Source: Loktanella sp. IMCC34160
GTDB taxonomy: Bacteria; Pseudomonadota; Alphaproteobacteria; Rhodobacterales; Rhodobacteraceae
Length of the DNA stretch: 64,000 nucleotides
Reading direction: 5' to 3'
Assembly (NCBI RefSeq): GCF_004145845.1
Contig: NZ_SELP01000004.1
Span: forward strand, 186,001 to 250,000
The notes beneath the pieces were generated by a model, which had not been told where the DNA came from, did not search any database, and saw only the letters and a program-made list of their open reading frames with translations. Positions within the stretch are counted from its first letter, which is position 1; each line of letters begins with the position of its first letter. Below, piece by piece: positions 37,746 through 47,709 of this stretch. The position numbers and the translations under genes are program-made.

Positions 37746-39573
37746 AGATCGCCCTTCCGCTGGTGCCGTAGCCGTCCACGCTTTCGTAATCGGTATCCAG
37801 CAGGTTATCGACGCGAACGCGAACCTCGGTCCGGTCGTTGAGGTCATAGCTGAACGCCGCGTTCACAAGGGTGTAGTCGGGCATCGGCCCCGACACGTCC
37901 AGACGGTCCATGACCCGCTGCAGGGTCAGCCCGCCGGCAATGCCCATCCCGAACTCGGCCTTGACGCCAAGTGTCAGATCGTGGCCCGGAACCCGGACCA
38001 GTCTGTCGCCTGCGCCATCGGTGGCGATGGTGCGGGTGTAGTTGCCGAACAGGGTTGTGCCGTTGCCCATGTCATAATCGGCAGACAGTTCGATGCCCTG
38101 AATGCGCGACGTGCCCGGCACCTGATAATACATGTCGTCATCGGTGGTCGGCCAAGGCGTGCCACCGTCGGTCCAGGCGATCAGGTCGGTGATCTCGCTG
38201 GCAAAAACGGTGCCCTGCACGGTCAGGCCATTGCCGAAATCATGCTCGACTCCCAGTTCGGCGCTTTGGCTGGTTTCGGGTTCCAGCGCCGGGTTGCCGT
38301 AGAAGGTCGAGTAGAGTTCATAAAGCGACGGAGCGCGGAACCCGGTGCCGACGCTGGCGCGGACAACCGTGCCTTCGGACGGACGCCACGCAAGTGCTGC
38401 GCGGCCGGTTGTGGCGCCGCCGAATTCGGAATGGTCGTCATGGCGCAGCGACACGGCAAGATCGAGATCGCCGGTCAACGCGCGCGAGTAGTCCGCAAAG
38501 ACGGAATTGATGCGGTGTTCGCCGCTGTCGGTGTCGCTGACAAACCCTTCGGTCGAGCTTTGCAGCCCGAACACCAGCGTCGCATCTTCGCCGATCTCGG
38601 CGGTGCCCTTGTAGCTATATTCGGTCCGGTCGCCGTCGAACCGGGTGTTGTAGCTGCTCAGCGGATACTCACGGTCGATCATGGTGCGGCTGACCGCGAA
38701 TTCGTTGTCGATGCCAAAAGCCTCGACCGTGGCGAAGGCCCGCGCGCCGACGGTCCGGACCTGATCGTAGTCGTCGGTGTCGCCGAAGGCCCAGGGGAAG
38801 GTCGAGGCATAGCCGTCCTGTTCGGTCCGGCTGTCGGAGTAGAACAGGCTGCCCCCGATTTCGACGGTATCGGTCAGTTGGTAGGTGCCCTTGAGCGTGA
38901 TCATCGTGGCGTCATGCCCGTCGGCCTCGGTGTTGCCGTCGGCTTCGTTTGCGGCCGAGAAACCCTCGGACGTGATCCGGCTGGCGGAAACCGCAAAGGT
39001 GCTGCGGTCGGTGCGGATGCCGTAGGACAGGCTGGCGCGGTAGGTCTCATAGCTGCCCGCCTCGATCTCGGCCTTGCCCTCGGCGCCGATTTCTTCGGGG
39101 GCAGACGCGGTTTCGATGGAGATCACGCCGCCGATCGCCTCGGACCCGTAAAGGGCGGATTGCGATCCGGTCAGAACCTCGACCCGCGACAGGCCCGCGC
39201 CGGTCAGGGTGCCGAAGTTGAAGTAGCTTTGGGTCAGCGACGGGTCGGTCATGTCGATCCCGTTGATGTAGACGGGGACGTATTTGGCATCGAGCCCGCG
39301 CAGGCGCAGCTTTGCCTCGCCGCCGATTGGCCCGGCGGTGGTGATCGAAATGCCGGGACGGGTGTCCAGCACGTCGGACAGGCGGGCGCCTTCGCTGCCT
39401 TCAAGATCGTCTTCGCCGATCACGTCGACGCGGGCGCCGGTGCGGTCGGCGCTGACCGGAAACAGGTTGGCCGAGAACACGATTTCATCAAGCGCGAAGA
39501 ATTCGACGTCTTGGGCAAGTGCCGGAGTGGTGAGAAGGGTGGCGAGCGCGGTCGCCGTGACGGTGGTCTTCAT
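37720..39573 (-). CDS. btuB: TonB-dependent cobalamin receptor BtuB
   Basis: The 617-residue outer-membrane receptor has a signal peptide ending near TTPALAQ, a TonB-box-like DEIVFSANL just after it, a plug domain (RTGARVDVIGEDDLEGSEGARLSDVLDTRPGISI, LRLRGLDAKYVPVYINGIDM, LYGSEAIGGVISIET) and a beta-barrel ending in aromatic IYVGLATIF. Length and order fit BtuB (about 600 residues). It is the first gene after a cobalamin riboswitch and has GAGGGAC before the ATG at 39573, so B12 should repress it. Confidence 0.93.
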   Translation of the reverse strand: MKTTVTATALATLLTTPALAQDVEFFALDEIVFSANLFPVSADRTGARVDVIGEDDLEGSEGARLSDVLDTRPGISITTAGPIGGEAKLRLRGLDAKYVPVYINGIDMTDPSLTQSYFNFGTLTGAGLSRVEVLTGSQSALYGSEAIGGVISIETASAPEEIGAEGKAEIEAGSYETYRASLSYGIRTDRSTFAVSASRITSEGFSAANEADGNTEADGHDATMITLKGTYQLTDTVEIGGSLFYSDSRTEQDGYASTFPWAFGDTDDYDQVRTVGARAFATVEAFGIDNEFAVSRTMIDREYPLSSYNTRFDGDRTEYSYKGTAEIGEDATLVFGLQSSTEGFVSDTDSGEHRINSVFADYSRALTGDLDLAVSLRHDDHSEFGGATTGRAALAWRPSEGTVVRASVGTGFRAPSLYELYSTFYGNPALEPETSQSAELGVEHDFGNGLTVQGTVFASEITDLIAWTDGGTPWPTTDDDMYYQVPGTSRIQGIELSADYDMGNGTTLFGNYTRTIATDGAGDRLVRVPGHDLTLGVKAEFGMGIAGGLTLQRVMDRLDVSGPMPDYTLVNAAFSYDLNDRTEVRVRVDNLLDTDYESVDGYGTSGRAIYVGLATIF

Positions 39574-39726
39574 GGGTCTTTGTCCCTCGTGACGCGCCGG
39601 TATTCCCGGCACGGGTCGTGCAAATGCAATGTCGTCGGAGGGATTGACCCTGCCGCAGACGGTGAAATGCCACCACTACGGAAAGGTCCGTTGTCCTTGG
39701 CGCGCCCCGCGCCCGGACAGGGTGAT

Positions 39727-39900
39727 CACCTCGGCAGGTCTCCTGACTTGCGGGTCTGCGCTTGGCCGAACCTTCCCAGGGTTGGTGCCCCAGTGGTCTT
39801 TATCGGCTTCGCTCTCCGCCTACAGTTGCGGGGGCAGTCGTGGAATTGGGAAAATCCCGCACCACGTTCCCTTTTATCCGGGCTGGCCCGGACCGAAGTG
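39727..39900 (-). ncRNA. Cobalamin (B12) riboswitch
   Basis: Read on the minus strand this leader has the B12-box features in order: CACTTCGG (39893-39900) pairing with CCGAGGTG (39727-39734) as the closing stem; then AAAAGGGAA; GCAACTGTAGGCGGAGAG; the conserved CCACTGGGGCACC; CTGGGAAGG; and AAGTCAGGAGACCTGCC. It ends about 150 nt before the btuB start, leaving room for an expression platform. It should lower expression of the whole btuB-to-tonB unit when cobalamin is plentiful. The remaining non-coding bases (39574-39726 and 39901-39977) show no gene. Confidence 0.93.
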
Positions 39901-39977
39901 CGCCCTCCCTAGTCCTTGGCCCGAGTCGGCGCAAGTCGGAACGCGACGGGTTCAGGGCGGTTTTCGAAGCCCGGGGC

Positions 39978-42161
39978 CTAGCGGCGGCTGATTCCGGCGG
40001 TTTCCAGAAACAGATGCAGATCGACCGGCGTGATCGGCTTGGTCAGGATGCCGACCCCGACCGCTTCGGCGGCGGCCTGCACCTCGGCCGTGCGCCGCGC
40101 GGTGATGATCCTTGCCGGGATCGGGCCCGCCGCGGCGCGAAGATCGCGGATGGTGTCGGTGCCCCGCTCCTCTCCGGCCAGCTTGTAGTCGACCAGCATC
40201 GCGTCCGGGATCAGGTCGATTTCCTCCATCAGGGCCTTAGCCTCGGCGCCAGAGGCGACATCGAGAACCTGCGCGTGCCATTTTTCCAGCAAAAGGGCCA
40301 ATGCCCGGCGCATGTCCGGGTCGTTTTCAATAAGCAAGACCACCAGCCCGTCGTGGCGCCAGCGGTTGTTCGGGGCGCGTGCGGCGGTGTCGCTTGCGCG
40401 GCGGCCCGCGCCCTTGACCACCGGCATGGTCACGCGGAACGCGGTGCCATGGCCGGGCGTCGAGTCCATCGACAGGGGATGGCCCAGCGTCGCGCAGGCC
40501 CGGTCCACGATGGCAAGCCCTAGCCCAAGGCCCTCGGTCGCGCCCTGACCCGTGCCGCGTTTGAATTCCTGAAACATCGCTTCCTGATCCTCGGCGGCGA
40601 TGCCGGGGCCGGTATCCCATACCTCGACCCGGACGGTCGCCCGCTGCCGACGCACCCCGACGACCACCTTTCCCGATGGTGTGTAGCGGATCGCGTTGGA
40701 CAGAAGGTTTTGCAGGATGCGCCGGCAATAGGTCGGGTCGGACCGAACCTGCACCGAGGTGGGAACGATCCGCAGGTCCAGCCCCTTGCGGGCGGCGGCG
40801 GGGGCGAATTCGTCGGCCAGCTGGCGCAGAAGCGCGCCCAGGTCGATCTCGGCCAGGTCGACGGCGGCCCGCCCCGCCTCGAGCCGGGAAATGTCCAGCA
40901 GTGCCTCGATCATGCCGGTGACGCTGTCCAGCGCGTTTTGGGCCTTTCCCAGAACCCCGGCCTGCGGGCTGCCAGTCAGATCCGCCTGAAGCGAGGAAAG
41001 ATAAAGCTTGGCGGCAGACAGTGGCTGCAACAGGTCATGGCTGGCCGCAGCCACGAACCGGGACCGGGTCGCGATGGCCCGTTCGGCCACGCCAAGCGCA
41101 TCTTCGAGTTCCAGCGTCCGTTCGGTGACCCGTTCCTCAAGCCGCTCGTTGGCGTCCGACAGGGCGCGCGCCGCCTCGCGTTCGGTGGTGACGTCGGTCA
41201 GGGACACGACGAATCCCTGATCGGGGATTTCCCGCGCGAACAGGGCAAAGACCCGCGATGCGCCGCGCCTGAATTCCAGCCGCAGCGGCCCGCGCCCGGC
41301 CCCCTCTGCAATCCAGCCCAGACAGGCTTCGGCATCCTCGGGCGGCAGGGCGGACAGCATCCGCTCGACCCCCGATCCGATCCGCAGGCCGACGGCCAGA
41401 TATTCATCCAGCCGCGCGTTGAACCCCAGCAGGCGGGCGCCGGTGTCGAAGATGCCCACGCCCTCGTTGATGTGGTCAAGCGTCACCCGGACCATCCGGG
41501 CCTGATCGTCAAGTTCCCGGCTGCGTTCCAGCCGTTCCATGCGGATGATGTCGGAAACATCCGTTTGAATGATGACTGTGCGCCCGTCCTCTGTCCGGTG
41601 CTGGCTGACCTGCATCCAGCGGTCGCCGGTCAGGGCCACGTTAAAGACGACATGATCGTCCGACTGGCGGGCCTTGCGGCTCGCGGCCCAGCTTGCCGGG
41701 GTCTGCCCGTCCGGCAAGGCAAGGGCCGGGCTTTGACTTGCAAGGTCGATGTAGCGGTCGAAATGCAGACCCGGCAGAAGGTGCGGCCGCAGGTCAGGCA
41801 TCCCCTGTCCAAAGCGGCTGTTGCACAGGACCAGCGCCCCGTCCGGGCCAAACAAGGCAAACCCCTCGCGCAGGGTCTCGATCGCCTCGGCCAGATCGGA
41901 CCGGGCGCGTTCGGCCTCGGCGCTGGCAAGGGCAAGCTGGGCGTTCGACGCATTCAACAGGCCAAGCGCCTGTTCAAGATCGCGGGTCCGCTGCCGAACC
42001 TGATCTTCCAGCAGGACGGCACGCTGGAACTGCGCATAGGCGGCCCCCGCATCATCCGACCCGCGTTCGATCCGGGTCATGAGCGCGGAACAGATCGTCA
42101 AAAGCTTGTCGATCTGACGCTCTGGCGGGTCCGACGGGTTGATCAGGTCGCGGGCGGGCAT
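39978..42161 (-). CDS. Hybrid sensor histidine kinase (PAS-HisKA-HATPase-REC), NahK-like
   Basis: The 727-residue cytoplasmic kinase has no membrane segments. It shows an N-terminal helical part with coiled coil (about 45-100), PAS-like domains (about 95-205 and 220-325), a second coiled coil (325-370), HisKA with phospho-acceptor H375 in AAASHDLLQPLSAAK, HATPase with N485/N489 and DTGPG (516-520), and a receiver domain (about 607-725) with Asp658 in MLVDYKL. Layout and position beside a FIST protein and a LuxR-type regulator resemble the NosP-associated kinase NahK of Pseudomonas. It starts 3 bp after the FIST gene. Confidence 0.88.
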   Translation of the reverse strand: MPARDLINPSDPPERQIDKLLTICSALMTRIERGSDDAGAAYAQFQRAVLLEDQVRQRTRDLEQALGLLNASNAQLALASAEAERARSDLAEAIETLREGFALFGPDGALVLCNSRFGQGMPDLRPHLLPGLHFDRYIDLASQSPALALPDGQTPASWAASRKARQSDDHVVFNVALTGDRWMQVSQHRTEDGRTVIIQTDVSDIIRMERLERSRELDDQARMVRVTLDHINEGVGIFDTGARLLGFNARLDEYLAVGLRIGSGVERMLSALPPEDAEACLGWIAEGAGRGPLRLEFRRGASRVFALFAREIPDQGFVVSLTDVTTEREAARALSDANERLEERVTERTLELEDALGVAERAIATRSRFVAAASHDLLQPLSAAKLYLSSLQADLTGSPQAGVLGKAQNALDSVTGMIEALLDISRLEAGRAAVDLAEIDLGALLRQLADEFAPAAARKGLDLRIVPTSVQVRSDPTYCRRILQNLLSNAIRYTPSGKVVVGVRRQRATVRVEVWDTGPGIAAEDQEAMFQEFKRGTGQGATEGLGLGLAIVDRACATLGHPLSMDSTPGHGTAFRVTMPVVKGAGRRASDTAARAPNNRWRHDGLVVLLIENDPDMRRALALLLEKWHAQVLDVASGAEAKALMEEIDLIPDAMLVDYKLAGEERGTDTIRDLRAAAGPIPARIITARRTAEVQAAAEAVGVGILTKPITPVDLHLFLETAGISRR

Positions 42162-42164
42162 CTG

Positions 42165-43325
42165 TCAGACCTCGGGGCCGTCGGGCGGGTAGATCGCGAC
42201 GCCGGTCATAGTCTGGTTCACATGCATCCCGCCGACCTGTTCGCCATAGGTGGAAAACCCGACGACCCGGTGCTGCGCCATGATCGCCGACAGCGCCGCG
42301 CCCTGCTGCTTCTGTTCTGCCTCGATCCGGCGCAGGATGCAGTCGCAGGCCCAGATCGCTTCGGGCCTGGTGCCACCCTTGGACAGGGCGGCCATTTCGC
42401 GGGACAGGTGGTCGGGCATGTCGTCGGGTTCGGCAAGGGTCAGGACCAGACCTTCGTCGATGGCCGAATAGAAGACCAGATCGCCGTTTTCCAGAACCCG
42501 CTGGATCGACCGGACGTGATGTTCGCCGCCAAAGCGGACCACGACGGGATGGGCGGCAAAGGTGAAGGCCGACAGCTGTTCTGGGTCTTTCCCCAGCAGG
42601 CGGGCATATTCGCGGGCGGCCGGTTCGGCGTTGATTTCCTGCACGATCCGGCGGGCCGGGTCGGCGCGGGTCACGACCATCCGCGTGTCGGTGGGCCGCA
42701 GGTGGTCAAGGCTGAACACCTTGACCGGGCAATCGCTGCGCACAAGGCACAGGACCGCCGCGTTTGTCAGAACCGCGCCATTGATGGACACGAAGGTTTC
42801 CCCGAACCGGTCGCCGTCCCCCGCCGAACCGCCGAACAGGGGGACCGGACCAAGCCCCCCGGACAGGGCCGAGACAAGCGCATCTTCCCGCACTGACAGG
42901 CCGTCGATCATGAGAAAGGCAAACTCGTGGCGCCACAGCGGTTCCTCGGCGGTTAGCCGGGCGCGGCGGCGGATCATCCCGGCGACGATATCCTGCGGGT
43001 CGATCCCGGACAGGTCTTCGATCACGACAGGCAGGGTGGCGAAATGGGCGCGCGGCAGGCCAAGCGCAAGGATCGTCCCTTCGGCATATCCCTCCGCCCC
43101 GATTTCGCCCGCCGTCGTGCAGCCGATGACCGTGGTGTCCATCCCGCCCCAAAGGTCCCAGGCCGCGCGGCTCACCGCGTGAAAATCGGCCTCGGGGCTG
43201 ACAAACAGCGCGACCAGCGCAAAAGGCCCGTTGCCCAGCCCCTGCGACAGCGCGCCGACGGGGTCCGGGTCATGCGCTGCGACCTGCGCCTGACGAAGGA
43301 TCTGAGGGTCCGTGGCCGAGGTCAT
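42165..43325 (-). CDS. FIST-domain sensory protein, NosP-like
   Basis: The 386-residue protein has a FIST_N domain (about 30-220, with TVIGCTTAGEIGAEGYAEGTILALGL and PLFGGSAGDGDRF) and a FIST_C domain (about 225-370, ending VVGFSTYGEQVGGMHVNQTMTGVAIYP). FIST proteins sense small ligands; those next to hybrid kinases such as NahK (named NosP) bind heme and report nitric oxide. Heme binding here is inference. It lies between the response regulator (4-bp overlap) and the hybrid kinase, as one operon. Confidence 0.87.
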   Translation of the reverse strand: MTSATDPQILRQAQVAAHDPDPVGALSQGLGNGPFALVALFVSPEADFHAVSRAAWDLWGGMDTTVIGCTTAGEIGAEGYAEGTILALGLPRAHFATLPVVIEDLSGIDPQDIVAGMIRRRARLTAEEPLWRHEFAFLMIDGLSVREDALVSALSGGLGPVPLFGGSAGDGDRFGETFVSINGAVLTNAAVLCLVRSDCPVKVFSLDHLRPTDTRMVVTRADPARRIVQEINAEPAAREYARLLGKDPEQLSAFTFAAHPVVVRFGGEHHVRSIQRVLENGDLVFYSAIDEGLVLTLAEPDDMPDHLSREMAALSKGGTRPEAIWACDCILRRIEAEQKQQGAALSAIMAQHRVVGFSTYGEQVGGMHVNQTMTGVAIYPPDGPEV

Positions 43326-44017
43326 GGCCCGCCGTCATCCTGAAGGACGCTGGCAAAACTCGCCTCGCGTGCCAGAAGAACTGCCTGGGTCCGGCTTTGC
43401 ACCCCCAGCTTGCGCATGATCGCGGTGACATGGGCCTTGACCGTGGTTTCCGCGATCGACAGGTCAAAGGCGATTTGCTTGTTCAGCTTGCCTTCGCACA
43501 GCAGTTGCAGAATGCGCGCCTGTTGCCGGGTCAGCAGGGACAGGCGCTGCACCGCGTCCTCCTGATCGGAGGCCGGCGCGTCCGTGCCGCCGGTCAGGGG
43601 CACGCCTTCGGGGACGAATTGCCGCCCGCCGGCCAGCGCCTCGAACGCGGCGCGAAAGACATCGCGCTGGGAATGCTTGGGCACGAACCCCGCGGCCCCC
43701 GCCCGGATCGCCGCGCCGATCATCCGATGGTCGGCCATGGAGGACACCACGAGGATCGGGCGGCCATCGACCGCGTTGCGCAGCCGTACCAGCCCGTCCA
43801 GCCCGCTGACGTCGGGCAGGTTCAGGTCCAGCACGATCACATCCGGCAGCGGAGTGTCCGACAGGACGGTTAGCGCGGCCTCTAGCGTCACCGCCGTGTC
43901 CACCCGTCCTATCCCCGCCACCGCCGGAAGCGTCATCGCCAGCGCATCGCAGAACAGCGGGTGATCGTCGATGATCAGGGCGGAACTGAATCCCGCCGTG
44001 GCCGGTCCGGTCACCAT
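43322..44017 (-). CDS. LuxR/NarL-type response regulator
   Basis: The 231-residue regulator has a receiver domain (about 12-130) with DDHPLF acidic pocket, phospho-acceptor Asp in VIVLDLNLPDVSG (about residue 63) and a conserved Lys in GFVPKHS. A LuxR-type HTH follows (about 160-222: LLTRQQARILQLLCEGKLNKQIAFDLSIAETTVKAHVTAIMRKLGVQSRTQAV). Upstream GGGGAGGA supports the ATG at 44017. It is divergent from coxG and likely controls that operon and/or its own; relatives (ErbR/AgmR, FlhR) control alcohol or C1 oxidation genes. Confidence 0.9.
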   Translation of the reverse strand: MVTGPATAGFSSALIIDDHPLFCDALAMTLPAVAGIGRVDTAVTLEAALTVLSDTPLPDVIVLDLNLPDVSGLDGLVRLRNAVDGRPILVVSSMADHRMIGAAIRAGAAGFVPKHSQRDVFRAAFEALAGGRQFVPEGVPLTGGTDAPASDQEDAVQRLSLLTRQQARILQLLCEGKLNKQIAFDLSIAETTVKAHVTAIMRKLGVQSRTQAVLLAREASFASVLQDDGGP

Positions 44018-44084
44018 GCGCTGGTCCTCCCCTTTTGTCTTCTTTGGGCAAGTCTAGGCAGGTTCCGCGCCAAGGCCAACGGCA

Positions 44085-44119
44085 CATTGGTCGAAGGGCG
44101 GACTAGGCCATTGGTCGAA
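44085..44119. promoter_or_regulatory. Tandem direct repeat, candidate response-regulator site
   Basis: CATTGGTCGAA occurs twice in direct orientation, at 44085-44095 and 44109-44119 (24 bp start to start), between the divergent response-regulator gene and coxG. Two same-face repeats are a common arrangement for LuxR-type regulator dimers. Which promoter it serves is not determined; it is about 56 bp upstream of coxG. Confidence 0.5.
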
Positions 44120-44174
44120 TAGCCAGACGCGCCCCGAATCCCCTAGCCTGTTGCCAACGAATAGGGAGAAGACC

Positions 44175-44693
44175 GTGGAGCTGAACGACACAAGGCAGAT
44201 ATCCGCCGCGCCAGAGATCGTCTGGGCGGCCCTTTTGGACCCGGAGGTTCTGAAGGAATGCATCCCCGGCTGTCAGGAGTTGACGGGCAGCGTCGAAGAC
44301 GGGTTCGAGGCGGTGGTGACCCAGAAGATCGGCCCGGTCAAGGCGACCTTCAAAGGTGCCGTGACCCTGTCGGACATCGTTCCGGGCCAAAGCTGCACCA
44401 TCTCGGGCGAGGGCAAGGGCGGGGCCGCCGGATTTGCCAAGGGCGGCGCCAAGGTTGGGCTGACACCCGAAGCGGGCGGCACCCTTCTGACCTATGCGGT
44501 CGAGGCACGGGTCGGTGGCAAGCTGGCCCAGCTTGGCAGCCGGATCATCGACGGGGTGGCCCGCAAGCTGGCCGACGAATTCTTTGAACGGTTCCAGGCG
44601 GCGGTCGAAGGCCCGTCCGAAGACGAACCCGCCGAAGAGACAGACGAAGACACCAAGAAGAAAGGTTGGTTCGCCCGCGCACTGGGCCGCTGA
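44175..44693 (+). CDS. coxG: CoxG-like SRPBCC family protein
   Basis: The 172-residue protein of the CO dehydrogenase subunit G family reads [57 protein letters not shown], then a [37 protein letters not shown] helix. CoxG helps recruit or mature CO dehydrogenase at the membrane in carboxydotrophs. The C-terminal tail is acidic and lacks a membrane anchor here. I use a GTG start at 44175, spaced behind AGGGAGAA; the apparent earlier start lacks such a site. It is the first gene of the cox unit. Confidence 0.85.
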   Translation: MELNDTRQISAAPEIVWAALLDPEVLKECIPGCQELTGSVEDGFEAVVTQKIGPVKATFKGAVTLSDIVPGQSCTISGEGKGGAAGFAKGGAKVGLTPEAGGTLLTYAVEARVGGKLAQLGSRIIDGVARKLADEFFERFQAAVEGPSEDEPAEETDEDTKKKGWFARALGR

Positions 44694-44727
44694 CCCCAAC
44701 AAGATCCATTTTCCAAGGGAGGAACAA

Positions 44728-45213
<486 letters not shown>

Positions 45214-45235
45214 CAAAAGACGAACCGGCGGGGAT

Positions 45236-45257
45236 GGTGGGTCAAGACCCAGCTTAC
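45236..45257. repeat. REP-like palindrome, copy 4 (imperfect)
   Basis: GGTGGGTC-AA-GACCCAGC is followed by TTAC; one arm position differs from the other copies. It lies between coxS and coxL and pairs with the copy at 45278. Confidence 0.65.
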
Positions 45258-45277
45258 ATGCCCCGCGACCCAATTTC

Positions 45278-45299
45278 GTAAGGTGGGTTTCAACCCACC
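45278..45299. repeat. REP-like palindrome, copy 5
   Basis: GTAAGGTGGGTT-TC-AACCCACC is identical over its core to copy 1 at 7-30. It is inside the cox operon, ending about 25 bp before the coxL start, so it could affect mRNA stability or the coxS:coxL ratio. Confidence 0.75.
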
Positions 45300-45323
45300 A
45301 CCCTGACAGGGAGGAACCACAAG

Positions 45324-47693
45324 ATGCCCAAGGATACCGGCATTGGCGCCAGCACCAAGCGGCGCGAAGACGTCCGATTTCTGACCGGACGCGGGAAATA
45401 CACCGATGACATTCAACTGACCGGACAGGCCCACGCCGCCTTTGTCCGCAGTCAGGTGGCGCATGGCGAAATACTGTCCATCGACACCTCGGACGCGGAA
45501 AAGATGCCGGGCGTTCTGGCCATCTTCACCGGCGAGGATTTCGTCGACGTCGGTGGCAACCCGGCGGGCTGGCTGATCAACAGCCGTGATGGCGAGCCGA
45601 TGAAGGAACCCAAGCGTCCGGTTCTGGCCCATGGCAAGGTCCGCCATGTGGGCGACGCCTACGCCGCTGTCATCGCCGAAACCGCCGAACAGGCCCGCGA
45701 CGCGGCCGAGGCGATTGCCGCCGACATCAAGGAACTGCCGGCCGTCACCAACATGGCGCAGGCCCTTGCCGGGGCGCCCTTCGTTCATGACGAGATCGCA
45801 ACCAACCAGTGTTTCGACTGGGGCTGGATCGAAGACAACCGCGCCGCCACAGACGAGGCGATCAGGAACGCCCCGCATGTCACCACGCTGGAACTGGTCA
45901 ACAACCGGCTGGTGCCCAACGCGATGGAACCCCGCGCCTCGACCGGGGATTATGACCCCGGCACCGGCGATTACACGCTCTATACCACATCGCAGAACCC
46001 GCACCTGACCCGGCTGCTGATCTCGGCCTTCGTGCTGGGCATCCCGGAAAACAAGCTGCGGGTCATCGCCCCGGACGTGGGCGGCGGCTTTGGTTCGAAA
46101 ATCTATCACTACGGTGAAGAGGCGCTTGTGCTGGCTGCGGCGAAAAAGCTGGGCCGCCCGGTCCGCTGGACCGCGACCCGGTCGGAAAGCTTCCTGACCG
46201 ATGCCCATGGGCGCGACCATGTGACCAAGATTGAACTGGCCTGCGAAAAGGACGGCACCTTTATCGCCTTCCGCACCGAAACCATGGCCAATGTCGGCGC
46301 CTATCTGTCGAACTTCTCGACCGCGACGCCAACCTTCCTGCATGGCACGCTGATGGCCGGGAACTATACCGTCCCGAACGTCTATGTGAACGTGAAGGCC
46401 GTGTTCACCAACACCGCCCCGGTGGACGCCTATCGCGGCGCGGGCCGGCCCGAGGCGACCTATTCCATCGAACGGGTCATCGACAAGGCGGCACGCGAAC
46501 TTGGCCTTGATCCCATCGCGATCCGCCGCAAGAACTTCGTCAAGCCGGACCAGTTTCCGTTCACCAGCGCCGCCGGTCTGGAATACGACATCGGCAACTA
46601 CGACGCGTTGATGGACAAGCTGGAAGAGCTGGCCGATTTCGGTGGCTTCGCCGAACGGCGCAAGGCATCCGAAGCGGCCGGCAAGCTGCGCGGTCTTGGC
46701 ATCAATTCCTATATCGAAGCCTGCGGCATCGCCCCGTCGAACCTTGTCGGCATCCTGGGCAGCCGGGTCGGCCTCTATGACGCGGCAACCGTCCGGGTGA
46801 ATGCGACCGGCAATATCTCTGTCATGGTGGGCGCGCACAGCCACGGGCAGGGGCATGAAACCGCCTTTCCGCAGGTCGTGGGCGAAATGCTGGGCATCGA
46901 CCCGGCCTCAGTCGATATCGTGCATGGCGACACCTCGAAGATCCCCTTTGGCATGGGGTCCTACGGGTCACGGTCGCTGGCTGTTTGTGGCTCGGCCGTG
47001 GTGCGGGCCACCGAAAAGGTGATCGCCAAGGCCAAGAAGATCGCCGCGCATATGCTGGAAGCGTCCGAGGCGGACGTGGAATTCGCCGAGGGCAATTTCA
47101 CCGTCGCGGGCACCGACAAATCGGTGAGCTTTGGCGAGGTCGCGCTCAAGGCCTATATCCCGCACAACTTCCCGCTGGACAGTGTCGAACCGGGGTTGGA
47201 GGAAACCGCCTTTTACGATCCGGCCAATTTCACCTACCCGGCCGGCGGCTATGCCTGCGAGGTCGAGGTGGACCCGGAAACCGGCAAGGTCACGGTCGAA
47301 CGGTTCACCGCCTGTGATGACTTCGGCAATGTGATCAACCCGATGATCGTGTCGGGGCAGGTGCACGGCGGGATTGGCCAGGGGATCGGTCAGGCGCTTC
47401 TGGAAAACACCGTTTATGACGAAAACGGCCAGCTCACCTCGGCCAGCTACATGGACTATGCCATGCCGCGCGCCGATGATCTGCCGTTCTATACGGTGGA
47501 CCATTCCTGCGTGACGCCCTGCACCCACAACCCGTTGGGCGTGAAAGGCTGTGGCGAGGCCGGGGCCATCGGGTCGCCGCCGGCGGTCGTCAACGCCGTG
47601 ATCGATGCGTTGCAATCCGGCGGTCACAACGTCACCCATATCGATATGCCCGTGTCGCCGTCGCGCGTCTGGGCTGCGATGAACAACGCCTGA
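45324..47693 (+). CDS. coxL: Molybdenum hydroxylase large subunit, form II CoxL
   Basis: The 789-residue molybdopterin-binding subunit of the xanthine oxidase family starts [25 protein letters not shown]. It has the form II active-site loop AYRGAGR (369-375) instead of the AYxCSFR of proven CO dehydrogenases, [25 protein letters not shown]-like sequence (here [15 protein letters not shown]), and the catalytic Glu745 in GCGEAGAIG. Substrate could be CO or another small molecule; form II enzymes are not securely CO dehydrogenases. The gene order S-L-M differs from the common M-S-L of form I. Confidence 0.9.
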   Translation: MPKDTGIGASTKRREDVRFLTGRGKYTDDIQLTGQAHAAFVRSQVAHGEILSIDTSDAEKMPGVLAIFTGEDFVDVGGNPAGWLINSRDGEPMKEPKRPVLAHGKVRHVGDAYAAVIAETAEQARDAAEAIAADIKELPAVTNMAQALAGAPFVHDEIATNQCFDWGWIEDNRAATDEAIRNAPHVTTLELVNNRLVPNAMEPRASTGDYDPGTGDYTLYTTSQNPHLTRLLISAFVLGIPENKLRVIAPDVGGGFGSKIYHYGEEALVLAAAKKLGRPVRWTATRSESFLTDAHGRDHVTKIELACEKDGTFIAFRTETMANVGAYLSNFSTATPTFLHGTLMAGNYTVPNVYVNVKAVFTNTAPVDAYRGAGRPEATYSIERVIDKAARELGLDPIAIRRKNFVKPDQFPFTSAAGLEYDIGNYDALMDKLEELADFGGFAERRKASEAAGKLRGLGINSYIEACGIAPSNLVGILGSRVGLYDAATVRVNATGNISVMVGAHSHGQGHETAFPQVVGEMLGIDPASVDIVHGDTSKIPFGMGSYGSRSLAVCGSAVVRATEKVIAKAKKIAAHMLEASEADVEFAEGNFTVAGTDKSVSFGEVALKAYIPHNFPLDSVEPGLEETAFYDPANFTYPAGGYACEVEVDPETGKVTVERFTACDDFGNVINPMIVSGQVHGGIGQGIGQALLENTVYDENGQLTSASYMDYAMPRADDLPFYTVDHSCVTPCTHNPLGVKGCGEAGAIGSPPAVVNAVIDALQSGGHNVTHIDMPVSPSRVWAAMNNA

Positions 47694-47709
47694 GAAGGAG
47701 GGACCACCC

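Noticed and set aside
31945-39900. Iron-siderophore rather than cobalamin uptake operon
   Set aside because: The riboswitch has full B12-box features and the receptor N terminus resembles BtuB, so cobalamin is much better supported.
37600-39912. A 770-residue open frame on the plus strand opposite btuB
   Set aside because: It is antisense to a clear TonB-dependent receptor, has low-complexity Gly/Arg/Val content and runs into the riboswitch. High GC produces long antisense frames.
40710-42896. A 728-residue frame on the plus strand opposite the hybrid kinase and FIST genes
   Set aside because: It spans two real genes on the other strand and shows no domain.
45324-47693. Genuine form I carbon monoxide dehydrogenase
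   Set aside because: The active-site loop is AYRGAGR, not AYxCSFR.
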